The notes: a model not told the origin generated them from the sequence alone. A stretch of DNA of 43,728 nt from Oceanospirillales bacterium (GCA_018223185.1 JAAEYW010000033.1:1-43728), one strand, 5' to 3'. Counted from the first letter of the stretch, positions 19,177-29,093 are shown. Numbers and translations: made by a program.

Positions 19177-22021
19177 GTTCACTCTCTGTGTTCCTGATGG
19201 TCATTAATATTTGCCGGGCTCTTTGATACTCAGCTTCAATCTCTGTCAATAATGCGGCTGCCTGTTCCAGCACCCCGTCCCGGCCAATTTGTTCTAACGC
19301 TTTACAGAGCTCTGCCAGAGTCATCGCTCCAAGATTATAACTACTTGATTTAAAACTATGGGCTGCAACCCTGAGCGTTTGTGCATCCTGCTCTGATATC
19401 GCCCGTCTCAGGCGCTTAAGATCGTCAGGTGATTTCTCAAGGTAGGCATCAATAATCTTTCGCAGAAACGCACCATTGGCATCCATTTCAATCAGTTGCG
19501 ATATAACATTCTCGTCTATAACCTCTTTATCCAGGTGGAATTTCTTATCGCCCGGGCTCTCCTCGTTGTCCCTGAAGTCCGGCATGAAACCACTGCCGCC
19601 AGCCCCCTCCAGCGACAGCCAGTGTCTGAGAACATGCGTGATCTGCTTTTTATCAAACGGTTTCGCCAGATAATCATCCATACCCGCTTGCAGACATCGC
19701 TGTCGGTCATCAGCCATCGCATTCGCGGTCAACGCGATTATGGGCAAATGAGGCCTCTGCTCTGCCTGCTCGCGTTTGCGGATCTCGGCGGTCGCCTGAT
19801 AACCATCCATCTCCGGCATCTGACAGTCCATCAACACAAGCTGATAGTCTTTCTCACTGATCATTTTCAATGCCTGCACACCATTTGCTGCAAGGTCGAC
19901 CCTGACTCCCAACCCTTTGAGCGCCTGAAGTGCATATTCCTGATTAACAGGATGATCTTCCACCAACAGGATATATCCCTCAATGGTGACCGCCTCTGAT
20001 GACGACTTAAAGTCTGTTATTTCTGATTCGGATTGTTCATCGGTTTTTGCCAATGTCAGACTAAACCAGAATGTCGTCCCCTGGTTCTGCTCACTGGAAA
20101 AATCAATCAACCCACCCATCATCTCGATCAACTGACGCGAGATTGCCAGCCCAAGTCCCGTTCCACCATAATTTCGGGTAGTCGTATTATCCGCCTGAGC
20201 AAAGGATTCAAAAATAACACTCTGATGTTCAGGCGATATCCCCACGCCGGTATCCGCCACACGAATCTGAAAGGACAGGCTTTGCGCAGTCTCTTCAAAC
20301 AGAACTGCAGTCACATCTATTGAGCCTTCACGGGTAAATTTAATCGCATTACCGATCAGATTGGTCAGTACCTGTCGCAGCCGTACAGGATCCCCCCGAA
20401 CAACGGTATTCAGTTCAACGGGGAGATTACAGGTCAGCTTCAACCCTTTCTTTTGCGCCTGCAGCTTAAAGATTGAAACCTGGGTCTGAATTAACTCAGC
20501 CAGATTCAGCGGCCGGTAATCCAGTTGTAACTTACCCGCTTCTATTTTCGAGAAATCCAGAATATCGTTGATGATATCCAGCAAACCTTCCCCGGAATAT
20601 CGAATCATCTGCATAAACCGACGCTGCTCATTGCTCAGATGGGTATCCAGAACCAGATCCGTCATACCCAGCACACCATTCATCGGTGTACGAATTTCAT
20701 GGCTCATGGTAGCCAGAAATTCACTCTTTGCTTTACTGGCACTGATTGCGATCTCTTTCTCTTTATGCACCTGCTGTATGGTGGATCTGATCGCCTTCTC
20801 CATAAACAGGAATGACTCGGCAAGACGACCTATCTCATCCGGTTTATTCCGGGCGAGATTAAGAATTTTCTGACTCTGTTCACCGGGTCGGATAAAGTCC
20901 TGATCAGGCAGTGATTTTGCATAAGATGCCAGTATATTAAGGGGTGTAGCCATTCGGTAGACAAGAATAAATGCGGCACTGATACTGGCCAGAAATATCA
21001 GCCCGATAATCAGACTTTGCTGGGCTACCACCGCCCGGCCAGGGGCTGCAATTTCAGACACCGGCACAACCACAGCGGAGTACCAGTCGAACGCTTTAAA
21101 GTAGCTGAAAAAGACCTGTACCTCCCGTCCGCCGGTAAATGCACTATAGTGACTGACAGAATTTTCACCCCGTTGATAGGCCGTGATAATTTGATCCAGA
21201 ACACCTGCTTTATTCCAGTCCAGGTCATCCGTTGTAATCGTTTCACTCAGGCGCTGCCGCGGAGGCTCTATAAGTATCTTACGGTCACCACTAAACAGAA
21301 TGGCATAGCCCGTTTCTGCCACCTGGAGTTTATTGAAAGTCAGACGCAGAGCATCAACAATGCGGCTCATTTGCTTCTGACTTTCTTCCTCGACATCAGC
21401 AAAACTGACAATAATCCCCATGGTCCACCCCCAGTTTGCCAAGGGGAGAAAGTAGCCCATATAGCGCCCCCCTTCGGGTTCGCCAGGCTTATGCCAGAAA
21501 AAGATTCCGCTATCCCCCTCTGACTTTAGCTGGTCAAAACGCATCGCCTGATGTAGCTGTCGCCCCTTAAGATCCCGCAGGCCTGCGATTGAAGTATTGG
21601 TAAGCTTCGAGTCGGTCGAGCCAACGATAATCCCATCCGGACCAAAGAGGATCAGATCACCATTATTAAAATCGACATCCGAAAGCCATTGACTGGCGAT
21701 CTCTTTCGCGGCCTCTTCAGAGAGCAGCCCTTTTGCCGATACTGCTGCGTAGCTATCAAGAACGGTTTGTCCAAGACGAGTGAGCTGGCGCATATCGGCT
21801 TTAATTTTAGTGAGAATATCCACCTTTTCACTGATCAGCTGTTCATAGCCGGCACGGATATTCAGATCAGCCAGCTGCAGCACGTTGCGGGCAGATTTCT
21901 GCTCAGCGACTTGCATCGCCTGCCCCACATCCCGCTGGGTGAAATACATCACGCCGGCTGCAGTACAGATCAGTACAGCCATAATCAGGGCGATAATTTT
22001 AAACTTGAAACTGGACAACAT
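19166..22021 (-). CDS. Hybrid sensor histidine kinase with Cache, HAMP, receiver and Hpt domains
   Basis: This 951-residue inner-membrane kinase has a first helix (about 8-28), a large periplasmic Cache-type sensor to about 330, a second helix, HAMP, a phosphoacceptor domain ([16 protein letters not shown], histidine near 438), an ATPase domain ([29 protein letters not shown]), a receiver (aspartate in [13 protein letters not shown] near 731) and a C-terminal Hpt ([14 protein letters not shown], histidine near 886). It can run a full His-Asp-His relay, with the downstream receiver-GGDEF-EAL protein as probable acceptor. It starts nine bases after the second binding-protein gene, which suggests those proteins present ligand to its periplasmic domain. 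Confidence 0.94.
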   Translation of the reverse strand: MLSSFKFKIIALIMAVLICTAAGVMYFTQRDVGQAMQVAEQKSARNVLQLADLNIRAGYEQLISEKVDILTKIKADMRQLTRLGQTVLDSYAAVSAKGLLSEEAAKEIASQWLSDVDFNNGDLILFGPDGIIVGSTDSKLTNTSIAGLRDLKGRQLHQAMRFDQLKSEGDSGIFFWHKPGEPEGGRYMGYFLPLANWGWTMGIIVSFADVEEESQKQMSRIVDALRLTFNKLQVAETGYAILFSGDRKILIEPPRQRLSETITTDDLDWNKAGVLDQIITAYQRGENSVSHYSAFTGGREVQVFFSYFKAFDWYSAVVVPVSEIAAPGRAVVAQQSLIIGLIFLASISAAFILVYRMATPLNILASYAKSLPDQDFIRPGEQSQKILNLARNKPDEIGRLAESFLFMEKAIRSTIQQVHKEKEIAISASKAKSEFLATMSHEIRTPMNGVLGMTDLVLDTHLSNEQRRFMQMIRYSGEGLLDIINDILDFSKIEAGKLQLDYRPLNLAELIQTQVSIFKLQAQKKGLKLTCNLPVELNTVVRGDPVRLRQVLTNLIGNAIKFTREGSIDVTAVLFEETAQSLSFQIRVADTGVGISPEHQSVIFESFAQADNTTTRNYGGTGLGLAISRQLIEMMGGLIDFSSEQNQGTTFWFSLTLAKTDEQSESEITDFKSSSEAVTIEGYILLVEDHPVNQEYALQALKGLGVRVDLAANGVQALKMISEKDYQLVLMDCQMPEMDGYQATAEIRKREQAEQRPHLPIIALTANAMADDRQRCLQAGMDDYLAKPFDKKQITHVLRHWLSLEGAGGSGFMPDFRDNEESPGDKKFHLDKEVIDENVISQLIEMDANGAFLRKIIDAYLEKSPDDLKRLRRAISEQDAQTLRVAAHSFKSSSYNLGAMTLAELCKALEQIGRDGVLEQAAALLTEIEAEYQRARQILMTIRNTESEHEG

Positions 22022-22030
22022 ACTCAGTAC

Positions 22031-23188
22031 TCAGGGTTGTTCTATCTGCCAAAAAAGCTGATCCGCTGCAGCCAAAAGCTCAGCGTTCAGGTAAAGTCCT
22101 ATCTGCTCTGCCGTTTTCAGATTAAGGGTAATTCTGTTTGCCTCAGCAGAGTGGTTCGCTAATGACGCGGGCACTGCACCCTTAAAAATACCTATGGCTA
22201 CATCTGCCAGCATCTGCCCCTCTTCGGGAAATCCTCGTGCCTGTGAAAGGCTCATCAGATATCCCTGTTTCACTTCATTCTGCCCATACTGTGAAAAGGT
22301 CGGTATACGGTGCTGGTTGGCAATATCTACCAACACTGGAATCGTGTCGCTGTTAACCCCTCCCTGAACAGTTACATAAACTGCATCAACTTGAGTTACA
22401 AGCTCACGGAAACAGTTAACCACTGATTGATTGGCCAGCGACTGATCGGCCACATCACTCTTGGTAAAGCAACTGACTACCTTAAAATTCCGCTCTTTTG
22501 CTAACCGTTGAATCGTATCAACAGACGCGTAACTGCGACCTTCAAAGCTGTCTTCATAAGCAACCCCCAGCGTTTTAAACCGGATCAGGTCATGAAACAA
22601 TGCGATCTGCCGTTCATAACGCAATGGATCTTCAGTGACATAGATATGCTGATAAGCGTTCCCCGGATCCCGGATCAGGCCTATACTGCGGGGATCACTA
22701 ACAGAGATCACCATGGTCGAAACAGCATGACGATCAACCGCCATATCGACTCCGGCCCAAGTTCCCATCGCGAGCAGTAAATCAACCTCATTTTCCTGAT
22801 TTAACCGGCTTATTGCCCGCTCACGCAGCACCGTTCGATAATTACGGTCCCAGCCTGCGCTGTAAAAACCATCTGGCAGAAATTCGAGATAATCGCTGTG
22901 TACATTAACAGCTAACCAGCTCCACAGTTCCCTTGCTGTATTAAGCTGCTCCGGAATAATAACCGGACTAATCCAACCCTGCTCTATGAGCCCTTCCACG
23001 GTGACTCTGAGGTAATGAGAATAATCAATGTATTCTCCTCCCTGATAGTACGCTAAACGCCATTTCTGGCCCTGATTCAGCACAGGCAAGCTATCTGACT
23101 CAGCCGCCTGAAGCGTCCCACCCGACAACAGTAATAAAAAACCTACCAGCCATGCCTGTAGTCTCTTCTTCCCCGATTTTATTAACAT
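22031..23188 (-). CDS. Periplasmic binding protein, ABC_sub_bind-like (second tandem copy)
   Basis: The 385-residue product has a signal peptide (to about residue 29, QAAE) and a fold typical of ABC_sub_bind (PF04392) proteins: a DLLLAMGTWAGVDMA strand-helix segment, SVSDPRSIGLI, a hinge TLGVAYEDSFEGRSYASV, then VYVTVQGGVNSD, IPTFSQYGQNEVKQG and a C-terminal NLKTAEQIGLYL helix. It is clearly paralogous to the gene just upstream (for example GGEYIDYSHYL against GGEYVDYQKIL). No permease or ATPase gene is nearby. It lies 29 bases after its paralogue and nine before the hybrid kinase, so a ligand-sensing role is inferred. Confidence 0.88.
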   Translation of the reverse strand: MLIKSGKKRLQAWLVGFLLLLSGGTLQAAESDSLPVLNQGQKWRLAYYQGGEYIDYSHYLRVTVEGLIEQGWISPVIIPEQLNTARELWSWLAVNVHSDYLEFLPDGFYSAGWDRNYRTVLRERAISRLNQENEVDLLLAMGTWAGVDMAVDRHAVSTMVISVSDPRSIGLIRDPGNAYQHIYVTEDPLRYERQIALFHDLIRFKTLGVAYEDSFEGRSYASVDTIQRLAKERNFKVVSCFTKSDVADQSLANQSVVNCFRELVTQVDAVYVTVQGGVNSDTIPVLVDIANQHRIPTFSQYGQNEVKQGYLMSLSQARGFPEEGQMLADVAIGIFKGAVPASLANHSAEANRITLNLKTAEQIGLYLNAELLAAADQLFWQIEQP

Positions 23189-23217
23189 AGCCCGCCGTTA
23201 TATTCCTTATTCTGGCT

Positions 23218-24378
23218 TTATTCTGAAGGGATATTCCTGTAAACCTCATCCGCAGCGCCCAACAGCAGCAAAGGCGGATTAAAACCAACAATCTCAGCCG
23301 TTTTCAAATTCACAGCCATGCGTGGAGGTTCTTCAAAAAACTGAGTTAGCTGATTAGGCAATGCACCATTAAATACTTTGGCAAATGTGGAAGCATGAAA
23401 TTCACCAATATAGCGAAAACCTGCCTGGGATAAACTCAGTAGAAACCCTTTTTTAACCTCGTCCGATCCAGACTGTGAAAACGTGGGCACCCGGTTTTCA
23501 TTGGAAATTTTTACCAATTGGGCAATGCTATGACCATTCACACCGCCCTGAGCAGTCACATAAATAGCATCTACCTTCGGTGCAAGAGTACGGAAACAAT
23601 CAGCCACACTGACTTCAGCTATAGTAATATCACTGATATCACTTTGAGTGTGGCAGCTAACAATCGCGAATCCCCGCTCATGGCTCAGTCTTTCGATGAC
23701 CGGAAGCGCTGCGTAGCTTCGGCCATTATCGGTATCTTCATAGGCAATCCCGAGTTTCTTGAAATTGACAATATCGTGAAATACCCGAACCTGGCGCTCA
23801 TGGCGGTTTGGATCTACCGCTGCGTGAATATGATCATATCCTGAATCTTCAACACTCTTAATAATACCTGCCGACAATGGGTCCGTAGCGGACAGGACCA
23901 TTGTCGGGGTATGGTGACGATCATTCGAAAACGCTTTCCCTGCGGAGGTCCCCATCGCAATCATCAGATCAATATCACCTTTACGATTTAATCGGTTAAT
24001 GATTTTTTCGACCATCTGGCCACGCACACCTTCATTCCAATGCGCTGAATAGTGTGCATCATTAACAAATTCGATGTAGTCGCTGTGAATGCCATTCTGA
24101 AGCCAGTGCCAAAGCTGATCAGTCTGCTCCCCTTCCTGATCTGGAATTTCAACCTTTTCAATCCAGCCCAGCTGCATTAACCCTTTTATGGTTTCTATGA
24201 GAATTTTCTGATAGTCAACATACTCCCCACCCTCAAAGTATCCGACTCGCCATCGCTGATCGCCATTCATTGCAGGCTTTGTTGAAAAGATAGCCTTATC
24301 TGCTGGCACACCTGCTTGCACCACCGACACGGTGAAACCGGTTAAGAGTACCAGGACCAGACTTCTCATAAAACGCAT
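23218..24378 (-). CDS. Periplasmic binding protein, ABC_sub_bind-like (first tandem copy)
   Basis: The 386-residue product has a signal peptide ending near VQAG. It matches its downstream paralogue along the whole length, with DLMIAMGTSAGKAFS, SATDPLSAGIIKS, LGIAYEDTDNGRSYAAL, IYVTAQGGVNGHS and the C-terminal NLKTAEIVGF helix. Members of this family bind small molecules such as amino acids. The start at 24378 is certain in practice: AAAGGAGGG lies just before it, whereas the longer frame (22 codons) lacks a ribosome site. An 85-base gap to the preceding gene could hold an extra promoter, and contains a TACACTTGTTT motif related to a recurring palindrome. The strong ribosome site suggests high expression. 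Confidence 0.9.
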   Translation of the reverse strand: MRFMRSLVLVLLTGFTVSVVQAGVPADKAIFSTKPAMNGDQRWRVGYFEGGEYVDYQKILIETIKGLMQLGWIEKVEIPDQEGEQTDQLWHWLQNGIHSDYIEFVNDAHYSAHWNEGVRGQMVEKIINRLNRKGDIDLMIAMGTSAGKAFSNDRHHTPTMVLSATDPLSAGIIKSVEDSGYDHIHAAVDPNRHERQVRVFHDIVNFKKLGIAYEDTDNGRSYAALPVIERLSHERGFAIVSCHTQSDISDITIAEVSVADCFRTLAPKVDAIYVTAQGGVNGHSIAQLVKISNENRVPTFSQSGSDEVKKGFLLSLSQAGFRYIGEFHASTFAKVFNGALPNQLTQFFEEPPRMAVNLKTAEIVGFNPPLLLLGAADEVYRNIPSE

Positions 24379-24463
24379 AGTCCCTCCTTTTATCAGCATA
24401 AGCACTTCAACCTCTTTTATACACTTGTTTGAAACGAATCGCATGCCATAAAGACACCAAAAT

Positions 24464-26035
24464 TCAACTCAGTTTCCTCAAAACAACTTTACCTGAGAGA
24501 GACTCTCTCAGATCCAAAGAAAGAGAAGACAACCACTCACTCTCCAACTGTTCCCGTGCTACTACGTCAGGAATAGTTTCAGCTAACGATGCAAAATGTG
24601 CGTCAAAAACGCTGATTTTGGAAATATGATTCAATTCAGCAAGAGAAACTGAACCGCTTGCCAACATCTCCAGAGGGCCAGCAGGGAGTAATTTCGCCCC
24701 TTGCTCTAGCATTATCGTCTGCATGCCTGAAAGATAACCGTTAGTAATACAGCCCGTCACTGCAGAAGCTCTCTGAAACTCTTTTGCCTGCCGCAACAGA
24801 TCTGATATCCCCTCCTGCATCATAGGAAGATATTCCGCCTGATAATATCCACCTAAACAGGTCACTCCCCGAGCCAGCGCAATGACCAGATAACAACTGA
24901 AAATTGAAGGCAGCAGCAAGCCCTCACTTATCGCTTCAGACAACGCATCAGCCTCCAGGCTATAACGATACTCGGTTCCGGTATCATCACAGCCACAGAG
25001 CATCATCTTCCCTTCACACTCAGTCAGCATCAGCGGGATTCTGCACAAGCGACGATCCACGCCCCAGAAACAAAAAGTACCGCATCCAGACGCTTGAATC
25101 TGTGCAATGTCCCGTCTGTTATCCCAACGTTTCTCCAACAATCTCTGATCCCAACACCCGGGCACCTTATCCAGCCTCTGGTATAACTGGCCAATCATTT
25201 GGTCATTAAACAATAGAGAAGCAAGGCTGCTCGAACTTTCTAAGTCTTTGAGCAATAAGCCTTCTGACAGTTTTTCAAGCTCAATCGTTATTAAGTCTGG
25301 CATCTTAACAAAGGGACAAAACAATCGGCTCCAGATACGCTGATTTAAGATCACAGACTGTGCAGAATAACTTTGTTGTGTCTGAACATCCTCAGCCAGA
25401 TAGTCCTCATCAATTAATAAATTTAAAGCAGCCTTAAGCGACGAATTAATTTGCGCCTCGCCCTTAATTCTCTTCTGCACGGACTTTAATGTTTCAACCC
25501 CCAAGCCTTTTACACGGGCAACAAGTTGCCGGCGAAGTTTACTGGCAAAAAAAGGCAGTTTTAGTGGCCATGTACCGCCGTTACTACTATCGGCACCATA
25601 TAATAGTGCTCCGCGGGGATAAGTGAGATTATTTAAAGGGATATTCGCACAGGAAAATACCGGGATCGTAGTAACGCCTTCCACCTGCCGTTTAGCCAGC
25701 CCAAATAGCAGGCTGCCCTGAACTGACTGGGCGAAAAAATCAACGCCATGATGGTTGGTGGTCAGGGCAACCGGGTGCCGGAGAAAATCGGTTGCGGCCC
25801 TGTCTGCCATCTGTTCACCCAGCAAGGGAGCTAAATATTCGTACATCACCTCAGCAATGTCCGAGCGTGGCTGATAGCTCTGCTGACTGATCTGACAAAT
25901 CTGCTGAAGATATTCGGATACACTGCAATCCCCGGCTGACTGCAACACTTTATCAACAACAGGAACCTGACAACGCACAGCGTTAAGTAACTGATCAGCC
26001 ACCCCTGATTCTTTGCACTTTACCGGGTTATTCAT
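24464..26035 (-). CDS. Unrecognised 523-residue protein of the epimerase-exporter locus
   Basis: I do not recognise a family. There is no signal peptide or membrane helix, so it should be cytoplasmic. Distinctive segments are LTTNHHGVDFFAQSVQGSLL (91-110), VFSCANIPLNNLTYPRGALLYG (about 126-147, quoted here only by its ends, VFSCAN and YPRGALLYG), SNGGTWPLKLPFF and a cysteine-containing CGTFCFWGVDRRLCRIP followed by LCGCDDTGTEYRY. The paired histidines and the well-ordered aromatic and glycine motifs look like an enzyme active site; the four cysteines could bind metal. The gene overlaps the MFS transporter stop by eight bases and precedes the binding proteins, so it belongs with biosynthesis or turnover of the transported compound. 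The start at 26035 is preferred to one 21 codons upstream, which would overlap the MFS gene by 71 bases. Confidence 0.8.
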   Translation of the reverse strand: MNNPVKCKESGVADQLLNAVRCQVPVVDKVLQSAGDCSVSEYLQQICQISQQSYQPRSDIAEVMYEYLAPLLGEQMADRAATDFLRHPVALTTNHHGVDFFAQSVQGSLLFGLAKRQVEGVTTIPVFSCANIPLNNLTYPRGALLYGADSSNGGTWPLKLPFFASKLRRQLVARVKGLGVETLKSVQKRIKGEAQINSSLKAALNLLIDEDYLAEDVQTQQSYSAQSVILNQRIWSRLFCPFVKMPDLITIELEKLSEGLLLKDLESSSSLASLLFNDQMIGQLYQRLDKVPGCWDQRLLEKRWDNRRDIAQIQASGCGTFCFWGVDRRLCRIPLMLTECEGKMMLCGCDDTGTEYRYSLEADALSEAISEGLLLPSIFSCYLVIALARGVTCLGGYYQAEYLPMMQEGISDLLRQAKEFQRASAVTGCITNGYLSGMQTIMLEQGAKLLPAGPLEMLASGSVSLAELNHISKISVFDAHFASLAETIPDVVAREQLESEWLSSLSLDLRESLSGKVVLRKLS

Positions 26036-27695
26036 TAGAAACGACCTTAACGTGTGAAGTGACTCTGACACCCCGTGGTGACCAGGTGAGCAGGGCAAAC
26101 AGCATCGCCGTGATAAGATAGGCTAGACCAAACAACATAACCCCCGACTCAATATCAGTCATGGTAATAATCCCGGCAAAGAGCACAGGCCCCAGCATCT
26201 GTCCGATCCGGCTACTTGAGCGGAAAATCCCCATCGATTTACCTTCTCCATACTGAGCGGTTACCGGTTGTTTCAAAACAAAAGCACTCTGTGCGGAAAG
26301 TACCAGGCAGTTAGAAAGCCCCAGCAACAGAATTGCCAGAGTAACGGCCATGACACCGTCCAACAGACTGAAGACGAGAAAAGCGAGACCGCCAAGCGTA
26401 CAACCGAGAATTATCGGTGCCCGCTTAGTCTCGCTCAGATCAGCAAAGCGACCGATGGCCGGTCCAAACAGAGCCAGAATCACACCAAACAGCATTAACA
26501 CCTGCCCAATGGACGCATCATTAACTCCTGACCGGTTGAGATAGAGCGGGCTGAAATAGTTTAGAAACCCCACCACGGCAATGGACGCAGGCATACTGCT
26601 AAAGAGCACTGCCGCCAGCACCTGCCGGTCACCCAGAAACTGCATAAACGAGCCTTTTTGCTGCGGCTTCACAGTGTTAGCTGGCTCCGCTTCTGCAGCT
26701 TCGGATGGCACTGGAGTCTGCCTCAGAATAATCAGGCCGTAAACCACAACACTGAACACAATAAAGGCGCCTGACAAAAATACCGGGCCATAACCAAACT
26801 GCTCGGCAAGTACGGCTCCGGTTGCCGCTCCACATATGCTGCCTGAATACAGCCCGGCAAACAGATGAGCCAGTCCTCTGGACTTATTGCTATTATCGGT
26901 ATGTCTGATGACATAACTCTGAGACGCTAACAGAGTCAATCCATAACCAAATCCCAGCACCCCGCGGGAAAGAATAAACTGCACCGCATCCGGTGCCAGC
27001 CAGGAATAGAGACATCCCCCCCCTGTCAGCGCCAGTCCGGTATAAAAGGGAGGCTTCCATCCGCTTTTGTCTAACCAGACACCACATATCAGGATAGCCA
27101 CGCCCACACAGAGAAACTCAACCGATATTGGCAAGCCGATTAACAGGTCAGGACTAAAACCGTTAAAGCTCCGGGGCAGTGCTTCCATATGCAGCGGAAT
27201 AAACGCCATCGACAGATCAATCCCAAAGAGGAATAGAAAGATGGCCGGACGCATCTGCTTATAACACTCAGAGCCGGGCTGTTTTATACGGCAGCGACTC
27301 TGCTGTAACACAGCCAGCTCCAGCGACACCAGAAACGTGATTAAGATAACGGTGGCCAGATCAAACAGATTCAGGAGTCCATTACCAAACCAGAAATGCT
27401 GCAGACTAAATAACACAAGAGCGATGCTGCTCAACCCCATCATCACCTGACTGAGGTGTTTACCACTTAAAGCCTCTCTTCGGCGACCATACCCCAAAAC
27501 GACAAGCAGCAATAACGCTGTCATAAAAGCCGCGGAGCCCCCCCAACGCAGTATCTCACTCAACAGGATATCGAAGCCCGCCCGTTGATAGGCAGCAAAC
27601 AGCAGTAAAGCAGCCAGCAGAAGAATTGAGCAGAGTTGCCCCACGCCCCACAGAAACACACCGGGCTGTTGTCTGCAGGCTGTTTTTACGTTCAT
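26028..27695 (-). CDS. MFS transporter with an extra N-terminal membrane region
   Basis: The 555-residue protein has a C-terminal major facilitator domain (about 150-545) with 12 predicted helices, including the family loop LDKSGWKPPFY after helix 2 and GRFADLSETKRAPI after helix 8. About 150 residues with four hydrophobic segments precede it (AFMTALLLLVVLGYGRRR, VILITFLVSLELAV), which standard MFS exporters lack. A drug- or metabolite-efflux role is plausible, with the direction inferred from the family type. The start overlaps the epimerase gene by four bases (ATGA), with AAGG upstream, and the stop overlaps the following unknown gene. It is the natural candidate exporter for whatever the locus makes. 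Confidence 0.88.
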   Translation of the reverse strand: MNVKTACRQQPGVFLWGVGQLCSILLLAALLLFAAYQRAGFDILLSEILRWGGSAAFMTALLLLVVLGYGRRREALSGKHLSQVMMGLSSIALVLFSLQHFWFGNGLLNLFDLATVILITFLVSLELAVLQQSRCRIKQPGSECYKQMRPAIFLFLFGIDLSMAFIPLHMEALPRSFNGFSPDLLIGLPISVEFLCVGVAILICGVWLDKSGWKPPFYTGLALTGGGCLYSWLAPDAVQFILSRGVLGFGYGLTLLASQSYVIRHTDNSNKSRGLAHLFAGLYSGSICGAATGAVLAEQFGYGPVFLSGAFIVFSVVVYGLIILRQTPVPSEAAEAEPANTVKPQQKGSFMQFLGDRQVLAAVLFSSMPASIAVVGFLNYFSPLYLNRSGVNDASIGQVLMLFGVILALFGPAIGRFADLSETKRAPIILGCTLGGLAFLVFSLLDGVMAVTLAILLLGLSNCLVLSAQSAFVLKQPVTAQYGEGKSMGIFRSSSRIGQMLGPVLFAGIITMTDIESGVMLFGLAYLITAMLFALLTWSPRGVRVTSHVKVVSNE

Positions 27696-28846
27696 GTCGC
27701 CAGCCTTGCAACAAGCCCGACACTTTCATCCCGCGTAGCAGAGAGTTTCTCAACCACCGGATGGTTCACAGGCAATAACCGGTAAACGCCATCAAATAAC
27801 ATCACCGGTATACTCTCCAGCGACCAGCCGCTATCAGCGCGATGAATTCGAATCCGTGCCTGGTTATCATGCCAGCGGCAACGGTGAGGTAAAATATCAA
27901 TTGTATCCGGAGTTAACTGGCTGATCTGACTATAAATATACGCCACAGCCAGAGCGCCGGTACCGCACGCAAGGGTTTCACGGTTTATCCCTCGTTCAAA
28001 ACATCGGTTCTCAATAACCCCAACGCCTTTCTGTCGTGCCAGATTGACATTAATACCCGCGGGAAACATCGCTTTATAGTGATTATTAAAATACTGCCCG
28101 ATATGCTCTACCAGCCAGGTGCCAAAACTTTCACGGCGATCTTTGACCACGCCCGATTCAGAAGTGCCAAAAATACAATCAGCAAGCTCAGGAATAGAAA
28201 AATCGGTGTCTGGAAATATCACCAGATGGGGCTCTCCGGTAAACACCAGATGCGCCTTAATCTTTAATAGAGTTGAGTTGCTGAAACTCCGCAAGTCTCC
28301 TGCACGAAACCCGATTGTGATCTGCGGGTAATAGTCGATAGTCGGGGTAAAAGGGGATGAGTGCTCTGGAACAGCCAGTTCAACCGGGGTGCGCCGGGGA
28401 TGACCCAGATTTACCCAACCTCCCTGCTGATCGTTACCTGCACCGATCTGTATGGTTTTGGGTGTCTGCAGTGGTATTTCTGTCATGATCGACGCGGATG
28501 ATACGCCATGCTCATTGAAAAGATGGCTGGCAACACACATTAGTCCATTGCCACAGCAGAGCGCTTCTTCGCCATCCGGTTCAAACATGCGAAACAGATA
28601 TTCGGCCTGATCAGCATTCGGCAGACTACGCCAGTACCCCCTTGATGCGGCAATCGACTCCAGTATTTCAGGGCTGCAACGCTGAATCACCAATAAGTTA
28701 TCGCAGCCAATACCGAAGCTGGTATTCGTCGCCTGAAAGGCAAACCGGGACATCTCCGCTTCGGTCAGCAGAGAACGCTCTGTTGCATCAACAATAACAA
28801 AGTTATTTCCGCACGATGTGTACTTCACAAACGGAACTAAGTTCAT
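27692..28846 (-). CDS. Diaminopimelate-epimerase-like (DapF fold) isomerase
   Basis: The 384-residue product matches the DapF fold: YTSCGNNFVIVD at the start, the first catalytic cysteine in CCGNGLMC (Cys98), GEPHLVIF, and the second catalytic cysteine in LACGTGALA (Cys294). Both thiols needed for two-base, PLP-independent epimerisation are thus present. It is about 110 residues longer than housekeeping DapF, with extra sequence around 56-86 and a C-terminal tail. Relatives in metallophore clusters (CntK) racemise histidine, so a non-diaminopimelate amino acid substrate is likely. It is the first gene of the seven-gene locus, overlapping the MFS gene. GGAA lies seven bases before the ATG. Confidence 0.9.
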   Translation of the reverse strand: MNLVPFVKYTSCGNNFVIVDATERSLLTEAEMSRFAFQATNTSFGIGCDNLLVIQRCSPEILESIAASRGYWRSLPNADQAEYLFRMFEPDGEEALCCGNGLMCVASHLFNEHGVSSASIMTEIPLQTPKTIQIGAGNDQQGGWVNLGHPRRTPVELAVPEHSSPFTPTIDYYPQITIGFRAGDLRSFSNSTLLKIKAHLVFTGEPHLVIFPDTDFSIPELADCIFGTSESGVVKDRRESFGTWLVEHIGQYFNNHYKAMFPAGINVNLARQKGVGVIENRCFERGINRETLACGTGALAVAYIYSQISQLTPDTIDILPHRCRWHDNQARIRIHRADSGWSLESIPVMLFDGVYRLLPVNHPVVEKLSATRDESVGLVARLAT

Positions 28847-29093
28847 AACAGGTTTCCGATGGTATTGGTTAGGTATTTCAAATCCACGACCAGCCTGGAT
28901 TACAGCCTGTGAAACACCCTGACCATTCCTCTGCAGAAAACGAAGATCACTACCTTACAGCAAGAGTCTTACCAGGGTTAATTCTCAAATAATAGAAACC
29001 GAACAAATGTTTAAATTATTAATGTGAGCAGCAATCTATCACTTGCTCATATAACAAATCAAATCATGGATTACCCATAACGGGCTGAAATGT
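28847..29093. other. Upstream region of the epimerase-exporter-sensor locus
   Basis: These 247 bases lie between the GGDEF gene stop and the epimerase start and should carry the promoter of the seven-gene locus. A palindrome GAACA-AA-TGTTT with a following A lies at 29001-29013, similar to sites found upstream of two other loci in the window. No gene and no clear terminator was seen. Confidence 0.4.

Noticed and set aside
24464-28846. Staphylopine-like metallophore cluster
   Set aside because: The DapF-like protein and exporter fit, but no nicotianamine-synthase-like or opine-dehydrogenase gene is present, so the identity cannot be claimed.
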